This document shows positions 1-7,587 of a DNA stretch of 64,000 nucleotides, one piece after another (position 1 is the first letter of the stretch; each line of letters starts with the position of its first letter). Below the pieces are notes generated by a model. The model was not told the DNA's origin. It saw only the letters and a program-made list of their open reading frames with translations, and did not search any database. A program made the translations under genes and the position numbers. Source of the stretch: an uncultured Prevotellaceae bacterium (GTDB taxonomy: Bacteria > Bacteroidota > Bacteroidia > Bacteroidales > Bacteroidaceae); contig CADBAG010000009.1 in assembly GCA_902792635.1 (NCBI GenBank), positions 18,375 through 82,374 of the forward strand. Direction: 5' to 3'.

Positions 1-264
1 CGCACAGATACTCGTGGAGCCGAGGCCCATCTCCTCACAGGCTATCTGAGCCACAGCGATAGGATGCATGATGTATGGCTCGCCCGAGAGCCTGCGCACG
101 CCTTTGTGTGCCTGGCGCGCGAAGTTGAACGCTTTTGTGATGATATCCACCTTACGGCGGTGGGAGGAGTGCAGATAAGTGTCGAGCAGATGATTGAATG
201 CATCCATGATCATCTTGTTGTCGGCTTGCTCTCTCTCTTTGTTTTTCAGCTCTTGGTCGTCCAT
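1..264 (-). CDS. rsh: RelA/SpoT family (p)ppGpp synthetase/hydrolase, N-terminal fragment
   Basis: Reading the minus strand from the ATG at 264 gives 88 codons open to the window edge, so the 3' part is missing. After about 30 residues the translation shows the start of the HD hydrolase domain of RelA/SpoT enzymes (FARQAHKGVRRLSGEPYIMH, then HPIAVAQIAC). These cytoplasmic enzymes make or degrade the stringent-response alarmone. It lies 49 bases downstream of mltD in the same direction and is probably the distal gene of the parA-parB-DUF5683-mltD block. Whether synthetase, hydrolase or both are active cannot be judged from this fragment. Confidence 0.85.
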   Translation of the reverse strand, partial: MDDQELKNKEREQADNKMIMDAFNHLLDTYLHSSHRRKVDIITKAFNFARQAHKGVRRLSGEPYIMHPIAVAQIACEEMGLGSTSICA

Positions 265-313
265 ACTCAATCTAATTAAATAGGTTCACGTTGCCCAGCT
301 AAACATAGCTGAT

Positions 314-1798
314 TTATTTCACGCGTATCTTCTTACCGGCGCGGATATTGCTGCCGCTGATCTTGTTCAGCTTCTTCAGCTTCGATACCGTGGTGTGGTT
401 GCGCTCTGCTATCTCGCTGAGCGTATCGCCTTCCTTGACAGATACATGCTTGGGATTGTCAGACTTCTTACTCTTCTTGCTCTTCGAACTGCTCTTGTTG
501 CTTCGCGAGCTCCTGCGGCTGCTTCGTTTTGATGAACGGCGGGTGCTGCTCTTGCTTACGGAAGCATTATCGTCGTCATTATCATCATTGTCGGAGCTAA
601 CGTTGTCGGAGCTTGCTTTCTCAGGATTAGCCTTTGTCGTGTCGTCCTTCTTCTTTCCAAACACTACCTTGTTCTTGTTGACCGTGTAGTTGTCTGAACC
701 ACCGGCAACCTCCACCTCTGTGCGCTTGGGCTTATAGTCCTTAACATCAGCGTTGATGATAGAGTCTTCCTTGTCAATGAAGACAGGGATAAGGGCCTCG
801 GGGAGACGCAGTGCTGTGAGACCTGAGCGGCCGTTGACGATATTGCGGCGATACTGTGGATTGAGATCCTGAAGCTCATCGACACTGATGTTGAGCACCT
901 GTGCAATCTGCTCGAAGTGGATGTCACGGTCGACCATCACGGTGTCGGTCTGCTGCGGCAGGTCGGAAGTCAGCGGACAGATATTATGGTCACAGTAATA
1001 GTTCATCACATAGTTGGCAGCGATGAAAGCCGGCACATATCCGCGCGTCTCAGCAGGGAGCTTCGGATAGATCTTCCAGTAGTCACGTTCGCCACGGGAG
1101 CGGCTGATGGCTTTGTTGAGCTGGTCTTTGCCACAGTTGTAAGCGGAGATGACGAGGTTCCAGTCGCCATAGGTCTTATACAGATCGCTCAGATAATGGG
1201 CTGCCGCATAGGAAGCGCGCACGAGATCGCGGCGCTCATCGACGAGCGAGTTGACCTTCAGTCCGTAGCGGCGTGCTGTCTTCAGCATGAACTGCCAAAG
1301 GCCCACAGCGCCTGCATGCGACTTGGCATTGGGGTCGAGGGCCGACTCGATGATAGGCAGATACTTCAACTCCAACGGAAGATCGTAGCTCTCGAGCGCT
1401 TCCTCGAACACAGGGAGGTAGAAGTTTTGTGCACCTAACATATAAGCCACCTTGCGGCGTAGCTGGCCCGTGTAGCGGTCGATGAACGCTTGCACGATAC
1501 CGTTGTAAGGCATCTCGATGACGGTTGGGAGTTTGGCGAGGCGTGCCTTGTAGACAGCAGAATCGTAGACCGGGTTGATGTCCGGCATGTTACAGTCGGT
1601 ATCCGGCTTGAGAAGGGTCTTGGCCTTGTAGAGATTCATCAGACTGTCGAGGTCTGTCGTCATGGCCTCAGGGACATCGATCTTCTCTTCCTTGCCATTC
1701 TCATTGACTGTGACTGTCTTGTCATCAGTCTGCGCCTGTGCCGTGAGACAGAAGGCGGAGAACAATGCTGCGAATATGTATAGTCTTTTCTTTTTCAC
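314..1798 (-). CDS. mltD: Membrane-bound lytic murein transglycosylase with LysM domain
   Basis: 494 residues. A signal peptide of about 23 residues is followed by a transglycosylase SLT domain at about 130-250; the catalytic glutamate is E151 in PIIESALDPNAKSHAGAVGL. A Ser/Lys/Arg-rich, low-complexity linker (about 400-450) leads to one C-terminal LysM repeat (about 450-494, starting KHVSVKEGDTLSEIA). The enzyme should cleave the MurNAc-GlcNAc bond of peptidoglycan in the periplasm, with LysM holding the glycan. E. coli MltD usually has two LysM repeats; one is seen here. It sits between the DUF5683 gene (42 bases upstream) and the RelA/SpoT gene (49 bases downstream), all in one direction. 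Confidence 0.93.
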   Translation of the reverse strand: MKKKRLYIFAALFSAFCLTAQAQTDDKTVTVNENGKEEKIDVPEAMTTDLDSLMNLYKAKTLLKPDTDCNMPDINPVYDSAVYKARLAKLPTVIEMPYNGIVQAFIDRYTGQLRRKVAYMLGAQNFYLPVFEEALESYDLPLELKYLPIIESALDPNAKSHAGAVGLWQFMLKTARRYGLKVNSLVDERRDLVRASYAAAHYLSDLYKTYGDWNLVISAYNCGKDQLNKAISRSRGERDYWKIYPKLPAETRGYVPAFIAANYVMNYYCDHNICPLTSDLPQQTDTVMVDRDIHFEQIAQVLNISVDELQDLNPQYRRNIVNGRSGLTALRLPEALIPVFIDKEDSIINADVKDYKPKRTEVEVAGGSDNYTVNKNKVVFGKKKDDTTKANPEKASSDNVSSDNDDNDDDNASVSKSSTRRSSKRSSRRSSRSNKSSSKSKKSKKSDNPKHVSVKEGDTLSEIAERNHTTVSKLKKLNKISGSNIRAGKKIRVK

Positions 1799-1840
1799 TT
1801 TATAGGATTCAAAATATATTATTAGATGCGGGCTTAGGAT

Positions 1841-2560
1841 TTAGAATGTAAATCCGCATTGCAGGCCAATGCCCGGCTTATTAAACATGGTATAACTGTT
1901 CTGAGAACTGTTGATGATGGCGGGGGAGAAATGAAAACTCAGGTTCGGTGAGATATCAAACTCCGACAACGAGGCATCGACATAAGCGTCAATCACGGAG
2001 AGGGCATAGACGCCTACCATGACGAAGAAGCTCAGGTCGCGCCAGCGGCGGTAACGGTCCTTACGCTGTTTGAATACATTCTGCCACCGCGACATGTTCT
2101 CACTGGTGATCTTCGTGCCGAGATGCAGAAACTGGTTATAGCTTTGCGTCGTAGGATCACTGTCCATGATGTCGAGATAAGCCTGGCTATAGTCGTGATA
2201 CATCATGTTGTTCCATCTCAGCGCATAGGCACAACCCACAAAGCCCCCGTAGAAGATCGGCAGCTTCCAGTATTTGCGGTTATAGATCTGTCCGGCACCC
2301 GGCATGACGAGGGCCAGCCACATGGCACGCTTGGGATCAGGCTTCCATGTCGCCCAGTCGCGCTCGTGCTTCTTCAGCTTCGTGCTGTCGGTCTGGGCTT
2401 GCTTGTCCATACGTACAAGGCTGTCCTCAGCCACAAGTTGCTCGGCATGGATCGTGTCGCCGGTTTGTTTATGGCTGATGGTCTGCGCCTCGAGGCTCTG
2501 CGGGCAGCAGAGAAGACAAAGGGCGGAAACTACTATTATAATATAATGTGTAATATTCAT
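1841..2560 (-). CDS. DUF5683 domain protein, probable envelope protein
   Basis: 239 residues from the ATG at 2560. An in-frame ATG at 2581 would add seven residues, but the 2560 start places a clean signal peptide (MNITHYIIIVVSALCLLCC...) at the N-terminus. The middle contains a conserved stretch around RAMWLALVMPGAGQIYNRKYWKLPI, typical of DUF5683 in Bacteroidota, with one or two hydrophobic segments (near GGFVGCAYAL and FFVMVGVYALSVIDAYVDA). Its molecular role is not known. It lies between parB and mltD, which suggests an envelope or division-linked job, but that is inference. Confidence 0.8.
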   Translation of the reverse strand: MNITHYIIIVVSALCLLCCPQSLEAQTISHKQTGDTIHAEQLVAEDSLVRMDKQAQTDSTKLKKHERDWATWKPDPKRAMWLALVMPGAGQIYNRKYWKLPIFYGGFVGCAYALRWNNMMYHDYSQAYLDIMDSDPTTQSYNQFLHLGTKITSENMSRWQNVFKQRKDRYRRWRDLSFFVMVGVYALSVIDAYVDASLSEFDISPNLSFHFSPAIINSSQNSYTMFNKPGIGLQCGFTF

Positions 2561-2605
2561 ATTTTGGATGGTGGCCGGCACTATGGCACGGCCACTGCAC
2601 TATCA

Positions 2606-3508
2606 TCACTGTGCGGGTTCTTGCTTCAATCCGTCGAAGATACTCATGATATGCTCCAACTGCTCCTCATTCTCGAAGGGAATGCTGATCTTGCCTTTGC
2701 CCTTGTTCGTGCACGAGAGCTGTACCTTCGTGCCGAGGAACTCTGACAGATGGTCGCGCAGCGAAGCATAGGTCTCTGACAGCGCGTTCTTGGCCTTAAT
2801 CTTCTTCTTCCCGGCATCGATGTCCTCTCCGTTCTTGAGGTGCTGCACCATCTCCTCGACTTTACGTACAGACCAGCCGTTCTTCACAATCTCCTTGAAG
2901 AGCTGGAGCTGTGTCGAGGGACTGTCGATGGCGAGCAGTGCACGGGCGTGGCCCATGTCGATCTCTTTCTTCTGCAGCGCCATCTGCACCTGAGCCGGGA
3001 GCTTGAGCAGACGGAGATAGTTGGTGACGTTGGCGCGGCTCTTGCCTACGCGCTCCGCCACTTTCTCCTGCGTCATGTCCTTGCCTTCCATGAGATGCTC
3101 ATAGGCGAGGGAGATCTCTATCGGGTTGAGATCCTCACGCTGGATATTCTCTACGAGTGCCATCTCCATGACGCTCTCGTCCTTGATCGTGCGGATATAG
3201 GCAGGGATGGTCTTCAGTCCGGCGATCTGTGAGGCTCTCCAACGGCGCTCTCCGGCAATGATCTGGAAGCGGTTCTCCGCGATCTGTCGGAGCGTGATAG
3301 GCTGGATGATACCTATCTCGCGGATGCTGGCTGCGAGCTCCTCGAGCTTGTCCTCATCGAAGAGGCTGCGGGGCTGGTTGGGATTGCGCTCTATCTGGTC
3401 GAGAGGAATCTCGCTGATCGTCGACGAGCCTTCCGTGCGCACGCTCTCCGTGGAGAGCAGGGCGTCGAGGCCGCGGCCGAGCGCATTGAATTTCTTATGT
3501 ACTGCCAT
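2606..3508 (-). CDS. parB: Chromosome partitioning protein ParB (Spo0J family)
   Basis: 300 residues. The N-terminal ParB/CTPase domain (about 32-125) carries the NPNQPR box near 42-47 and the GERRWRAS nucleotide-binding box at 86-93. A helix-turn-helix follows (about 143-170; TQEKVAERVGKSRANVTNYL), and the C-terminal segment would dimerise. ParB loads at parS sites as a CTP-dependent clamp and works with ParA to segregate the chromosome origin. It starts 15 bases downstream of parA. No canonical parS (TGTTCCACGTGGAACA-like) was seen by eye in the window. Confidence 0.95.
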   Translation of the reverse strand: MAVHKKFNALGRGLDALLSTESVRTEGSSTISEIPLDQIERNPNQPRSLFDEDKLEELAASIREIGIIQPITLRQIAENRFQIIAGERRWRASQIAGLKTIPAYIRTIKDESVMEMALVENIQREDLNPIEISLAYEHLMEGKDMTQEKVAERVGKSRANVTNYLRLLKLPAQVQMALQKKEIDMGHARALLAIDSPSTQLQLFKEIVKNGWSVRKVEEMVQHLKNGEDIDAGKKKIKAKNALSETYASLRDHLSEFLGTKVQLSCTNKGKGKISIPFENEEQLEHIMSIFDGLKQEPAQ

Positions 3509-3523
3509 GATGTTGTTTACGCG

Positions 3524-4288
3524 TTAAGAGTTCTTGTCGATGATTTCCTTGGCCAGAGCCAAGTGGTTCTTGGCACCTGTGGAGTCGGCATCGTAGAGGA
3601 TGACAGGCAGACCGTGGCTCGGAGCCTCAGAGAGCTTGACATTGCGCTGGATGACGGTCTTGAAAACGAGCTCCTGGAAGTGGCGCTTCACCTCATCGTA
3701 GATCTGATTGGCTAAACGCAGACGGGAGTCGTACATCGTCAGCAGGAATCCTTCGATCTCGAGCTTCGTGTTGAGGCGGCTCTTGATAATCTTGATCGTG
3801 TTGAGCAGTTTGCTGATACCTTCCAAGGCGAAATACTCACACTGCACGGGGATGATCACTGAGTTGGCAGCCGTCAGGGCGTTGACCGTGATCAGTCCGA
3901 GCGACGGAGAGCAGTCGATGAGGATGTAGTCGTATTCCGGCCGCAAGGGGTCGAGGATATTCTTCAGCATTTTCTCGCGGTTGTCATAGTTGAGCATCTC
4001 TATCTCAGCACCTACGAGGTCGATATGGCTGGGTATGATGTCGAGACCATCGATATCCGTGGTGTAGATGGCATCGCGCACGTCAGCGTGGTCGATGATG
4101 CACTCGTAGATGGAGCAGTCGACCTGCGAGATGTCCACACCTAATCCGCTGGAGGCGTTGGCCTGCGGGTCAGCGTCTACAACAAGAACTTTCTTCTCAA
4201 GGGTGGCGAGGGATGCGGCCAGGTTGATGGTGGTCGTGGTCTTTCCTACACCGCCTTTCTGATTAGCTAAAGCAATGATTTTTGCCAT
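3524..4288 (-). CDS. parA: Chromosome partitioning ATPase ParA (Soj)
   Basis: 254 residues from the ATG at 4288; an ATG three codons upstream is possible, but the family begins directly with MAKIIALANQKGGVGKTTT. The deviant Walker A motif KGGVGKTT lies at residues 11-18, Walker A' around VVDADPQANAS, and Walker B around YILIDCSPSLG. It is a short, chromosomal-type ParA lacking an N-terminal HTH. It heads a minus-strand block with parB 15 bases downstream and is divergent from surE. A -7 box lies at 4374-4381. It should bind DNA non-specifically in the ATP state and be stimulated by ParB. Confidence 0.95.
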   Translation of the reverse strand: MAKIIALANQKGGVGKTTTTINLAASLATLEKKVLVVDADPQANASSGLGVDISQVDCSIYECIIDHADVRDAIYTTDIDGLDIIPSHIDLVGAEIEMLNYDNREKMLKNILDPLRPEYDYILIDCSPSLGLITVNALTAANSVIIPVQCEYFALEGISKLLNTIKIIKSRLNTKLEIEGFLLTMYDSRLRLANQIYDEVKRHFQELVFKTVIQRNVKLSEAPSHGLPVILYDADSTGAKNHLALAKEIIDKNS

Positions 4289-4373
4289 TGTTATCATCTT
4301 TTAGCCCTGCCCGGTACCGTTAAAGCTTGCGAAAAGCTTATGAAAACGGGTGCGGACATGGCATAGTTCGTTG

Positions 4374-4381
4374 CAAAGATA
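4374..4381 (-). promoter_or_regulatory. -7 box of parA operon promoter
   Basis: Reverse complement reads TATCTTTG, matching the Bacteroidota -7 consensus TAnnTTTG, about 85 bases upstream of the parA start. No good TTTG -33 match was found at the expected distance. Confidence 0.6.
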
Positions 4382-4399
4382 CATATTTTGCGTGAAACA

Positions 4400-4430
4400 T
4401 TTGCTTTTTAAACCTTTTTTCGTACTTTTG
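4400..4430 (+). promoter_or_regulatory. surE promoter (TTTG-N19-TACTTTTG)
   Basis: TTTG at 4400-4403 and TACTTTTG at 4423-4430 give a full Bacteroidota -33/-7 pair. Transcription should start near 4436, leaving a leader of about 18 bases before the surE ATG at 4454. Confidence 0.7.
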
Positions 4431-4453
4431 CGGTGGAAATAATATCGAAAAAT

Positions 4454-5221
4454 ATGCAAACAAGACCTCTTATACTTATTTCGAATGATGACGGCTATCA
4501 TTCACCCGGCATCCATAAACTCGTGGATATCGTGCAGCCTCTCGGCGACGTGCTCGTCTGTGCCCCGGAGAGTGCGCGCTCGGGCTATTCGTGTGCGTTC
4601 TCTGCTGCCGACTTCCTGCGTCTGAAGAAGCGTAAGAATATCGGTCAGGCGGAGGTGTGGTCGTGCACCGGTACGCCTGTCGACTGTGTGAAGATCGCCC
4701 TCGACCAGCTCTGCAAGGAGCGGCGTCCCGACATCATCTTGAGTGGCATCAACCATGGCGACAACTCGTCAGTGAACAGTCACTACAGTGGCACTATGGG
4801 CGCCTGCATGGAGGGTTGTATGAAGTATATCCCTTCCGTGGCTTTCTCCTCTTGCTATTACAATGAGGACGCTAACCTCGAGCCGTTACGCCCTTACGTG
4901 GAGAAGATAGTGAGCCGAGTGCTCAAAGACGGACTGCCGAAGGGCACATGCCTCAATGTCAACTTCCCTGCGCGGGAGCAGTTTGAAGGCATCAAGGCTT
5001 GCCGTATGACGTGGGGCTCGTGGATCAACGAGGTCGACAAGCGCCATCATCAGCGCGGCTACGACTATTTCTGGATGGTCGGCGAGTACCGCAACGATGA
5101 GCCGGAGGCTGAGGACACCGACCAGTGGGCACTGAAGCACGGCTATGTAGCCATCACGCCGACGACCGTCGATGTCACCGATTATGGGTTCTTGAAACAA
5201 CTGCAATGCGATACTATCTGA
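4454..5221 (+). CDS. surE: 5'/3'-nucleotidase SurE
   Basis: 255 residues from the ATG at 4454; the ATG seven codons upstream would lie at the predicted transcription start, so the inner one was chosen. The N-terminus RPLILISNDDGYHSPGIHKL carries the SurE metal ligands D12-D13, and later SGINHGDNSS supplies the conserved Asn/His loop. SurE is a metal-dependent phosphatase of nucleoside monophosphates in the cytoplasm. The last 16 bases overlap the start of lpxB, suggesting translational coupling. Confidence 0.94.
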   Translation: MQTRPLILISNDDGYHSPGIHKLVDIVQPLGDVLVCAPESARSGYSCAFSAADFLRLKKRKNIGQAEVWSCTGTPVDCVKIALDQLCKERRPDIILSGINHGDNSSVNSHYSGTMGACMEGCMKYIPSVAFSSCYYNEDANLEPLRPYVEKIVSRVLKDGLPKGTCLNVNFPAREQFEGIKACRMTWGSWINEVDKRHHQRGYDYFWMVGEYRNDEPEAEDTDQWALKHGYVAITPTTVDVTDYGFLKQLQCDTI

Positions 5222-6447
5222 TTGTCGGTGAGGCCAGTGGAGACCTCCATGCCTCGCGCCTGATGCATGCGCTGAAACAAGAAGATGCTGCGGCTGAGTT
5301 CCGTTTCTTTGGCGGCGACCTCATGGCAGCAGAGGGTGGCACGCGCGTGCGCCATTACAAGGACTTGGCTTACATGGGTTTCATCCCCGTGCTGCTCCAT
5401 CTGCGCACGATCTTCCGCAATATGGCGTTCTGCAAGCAGGATATCGTGGCGTGGAAGCCGGATGTCGTCATCCTCGTCGACTATCCGGGCTTCAACCTTG
5501 ACATCGCGAAGTTTGTACATGCCAAGACCTCCATTCCCGTCTATTATTATATCTCACCGAAGATATGGGCGTGGAAAGAGTGGCGCATCAAACGGATCAA
5601 GCGCGATGTCTCGGAGATGTTCTCCATCCTTCCTTTCGAGGTGCCGTTCTATGAGCAGAAGCATCATTTCCCCATCCATTATGTCGGCAACCCGACAGCG
5701 GAGGAGGTTCGTACCTTTCTCTCCGATTACCATGAGACGAAGGAAGAATTCTGCCGACGCAATGGCCTCGATCCCGCCAAGCCCATCATCGCGCTGCTTG
5801 CCGGCAGTAGGAAGCAGGAGATCAAAGACAACCTGCCGGCGATGCTCAGAAGTACATTTCAAGGCCCCACCCCTTCCCCTCCCCCATCCAGGGGAGGGAA
5901 AGATATGCTTCAAGAATACCCTTGGACGGACTATCAGGTGGTCATCGCCGGAGCGCCTTCTATAGATCGGAGCTATTATGAGCCGTATCTCTCTGGATAT
6001 TCTGAGAAGTCTGGTACACTCGGTGAATCCAGACCTTCCGTAAAACTCGTCTTTGGTGAGACCTATCCGCTTCTCGCTCATGCCACGGCAGCGTTGGTGA
6101 CGAGTGGCACAGCGACCTTGGAGACAGCACTGTTCAATGTGCCGCAGGTCGTGTGCTACGAGACGCCGGTGCCGAAGATCATCCGTTGGGGCTTTAACCA
6201 CATCATCCAGTGCAAATACATCAGTCTCGTCAATCTCATCGCCGACGAAGAGGTCGTCCCCGAGCTCTTTGCCGACCGGTTCAGTGTGGATAATATCCGT
6301 CGCCATCTCTTCGCCATCCTCCCCGGACAGCCGGGCCGTGAGAAGATGTTCGAGGGCTACCGCATCGTGCGCGAGCGACTGGGCAACGACTCGGCACCGG
6401 AGAATGCGGCTAAGATCATGGTCGCTATGCTAAGGAAAAAAGAATAA
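5206..6447 (+). CDS. lpxB: Lipid-A-disaccharide synthase with in-frame repeat insert
   Basis: 413 residues from the ATG at 5206, inside the end of surE. It shows LpxB signatures: IVGEASGDLHASRL at the N-terminus, VDYPGFNLDIA, YYISPKIWAWKEWRIKRIKR, YVGNPTAEEV and TSGTATLETALF. It condenses UDP-diacylglucosamine with lipid X in lipid A synthesis at the inner membrane. It is longer than I expect for Bacteroidota LpxB. Residues 220-237 (GPTPSPPPSRGGKDMLQE) are encoded by a 54-base copy of a repeat found elsewhere in intergenic DNA, placed between NLPAMLRSTFQ and YPWTDYQVVIAGAPS. A second odd stretch, residues 263-276, is bounded by a 7-base inverted repeat. The reading frame stays open throughout. 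Confidence 0.94.
   Translation: MRYYLIVGEASGDLHASRLMHALKQEDAAAEFRFFGGDLMAAEGGTRVRHYKDLAYMGFIPVLLHLRTIFRNMAFCKQDIVAWKPDVVILVDYPGFNLDIAKFVHAKTSIPVYYYISPKIWAWKEWRIKRIKRDVSEMFSILPFEVPFYEQKHHFPIHYVGNPTAEEVRTFLSDYHETKEEFCRRNGLDPAKPIIALLAGSRKQEIKDNLPAMLRSTFQGPTPSPPPSRGGKDMLQEYPWTDYQVVIAGAPSIDRSYYEPYLSGYSEKSGTLGESRPSVKLVFGETYPLLAHATAALVTSGTATLETALFNVPQVVCYETPVPKIIRWGFNHIIQCKYISLVNLIADEEVVPELFADRFSVDNIRRHLFAILPGQPGREKMFEGYRIVRERLGNDSAPENAAKIMVAMLRKKE
5863..5916 (+). repeat. R2 repeat copy inside lpxB
   Basis: These 54 bases closely match the reverse complement of 24722-24776, including the C-rich tract, the ATCCAGGGGAGGG block and the trailing GATATGCTTCAAGAA. The copy occupies whole codons 220-237 of lpxB. 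A TTCAAG direct repeat lies at 5858-5863 and again at 5909-5914. Confidence 0.9.
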
Positions 6448-6483
6448 ATGGGTCTCTTCCGTTTTTCGGGTTGATGGGTGCAC

Positions 6484-6610
6484 ACAACCTCGAAGAGGCT
6501 GAACATGGTTAGCCCCAGGTAAGGAGCGCAGCGACGCAACCTGGGGTTAGACGCCCGTCCATATCTTACCTGTCGGCCTCGAAGAGGGCGAACCTTGGCT
6601 GGGTGCTAAT
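6484..6610 (+). repeat. R1 repeat, single arm
   Basis: A short CCTCGAAGAGG hairpin is followed by the long hairpin at 6513-6546, with stems CCCCAGGT and ACCTGGGG around the conserved loop AAGGAGCGCAGCGACGCA. A second CCTCGAAGAGG module lies near 6580. Unlike the other R1 loci, no inverted partner follows. Confidence 0.85.
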
Positions 6611-6646
6611 CTTTCCACACGGATCTTATTCTCACACGGATTTATT

Positions 6647-6741
6647 TTTCTCACACGGATTCTAAAGATTTTAAAGATGGCTACGCTCTTCGCTACGCGG
6701 TGATGCTACGGTTGGCGGCCTCCCAACAACTATGACAACAT
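6647..6741 (+). repeat. 95-base direct repeat, copy 1
   Basis: Begins TTTCTCACACGGATTCTAAA and ends ACTATGACAACATC. It is nearly identical to 6881-6975, with only a few substitutions. It contains a short inverted motif around GGCTACGCTCTTCGCTACGC. Confidence 0.9.
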
Positions 6742-6880
6742 CTAAAGGTTTATAGCGGTCTTGCGACATTGGCAAATATGCAACAATGTAATATGTAATA
6801 ATGTAATAAAGTAATGTTTTGCAGCGGCCATTTTTCTGCATCGACCTATCACGACTTCACATGACCTTACCAACCCATAT

Positions 6881-6975
6881 TTTCTCACACGGATTCTAAA
6901 GATTTTAAAGATGGCTACGCTCTTCGCTACGCGGTGATGCTTCGGTTGGCGGTCTCCCAACAACTATGACAACAT
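6881..6975 (+). repeat. 95-base direct repeat, copy 2
   Basis: Near-identical second copy of 6647-6741. Both copies are followed, after different distances, by an ATGTAATA-rich tract, TTTTGCAGCGG and the GCATCGACCTATCACGACTT segment, so a larger module was duplicated. Confidence 0.9.
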
Positions 6976-7092
6976 CAACAACTGAGACAACATTTAAAAA
7001 GACATCTTGATAAAGAAGAGTTGTTAACGTTGTATGAGTTGTTAAAGTTGTCGAATAAGCAATAATACAAGTTGCAAGTCTACCTGAGTCAT

Positions 7093-7165
7093 CGGCAATA
7101 TGCAATAATGTAATATGCAATAATGTAATATGCAATAATGTAATATGTAATAATGTAATATTTTG
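7093..7165 (+). repeat. 15-base tandem array (GCAATAATGTAATAT)
   Basis: Four to five units of GCAATAATGTAATAT, the last diverged to GTAATAATGTAATAT. A degenerate version lies at about 6776-6815 at the corresponding place after the first 95-base block. Confidence 0.85.
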
Positions 7166-7587
7166 CAGCGGGAAGAACTCTCGCATCGGCCTCACATTAA
7201 ATAAATATTGCATCGACCTATCACGACTTCACACGACTTTACCAACACTATCATGTGGACAAAGAAGACGTATTTTGAAAATGGAAACCCGCAGCAGGGC
7301 GCAATGAGTGATCGTACAGGGGCATCACCGAAGACGCTCTGGATTTATATCGGACATTATAGTCAGATCGTGCAGCATTGCCTCCCCTGCTGATTCAGGA
7401 AGACGGGCTGTTAGCTATTCGCAAGGACATCTCAGAAATGAGCGCTCGTTGAGATGACGAATTTTCGTGCAGAACAGTTGACTGCCTTCGGGTGGGTTTC
7501 CGTGTGCAAAGGTACGATATATGTACTACCCACGCAACGGCCAACTGTGCACAACAATATTAAGAAAACATAAAGCATTTATTTGCT

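Larger units (their letters stand above)
6448..7587. other. Gene-poor repeat region between lpxB and the EcoRII-type endonuclease
   Basis: About 1.1 kb without a convincing gene. It holds one R1 hairpin unit (6484-6610), two copies of a 95-base block, a 15-base tandem array, and two copies of a segment beginning GCATCGACCTATCACGACTT (about 6838 and 7210). From about 7250 to 7450 there is a weak coding look on the plus strand: MWTKKTYFENGNPQQG at 7254, then a stop, then LLIQEDGLLAIRKDISEMSA in another frame. This may be a decayed gene remnant that I do not recognise. Confidence 0.6.

Noticed and set aside
7254-7450. Transposase remnant
   Set aside because: Two short frames look faintly protein-like but match no transposase motif I know, so no mobile element was called.
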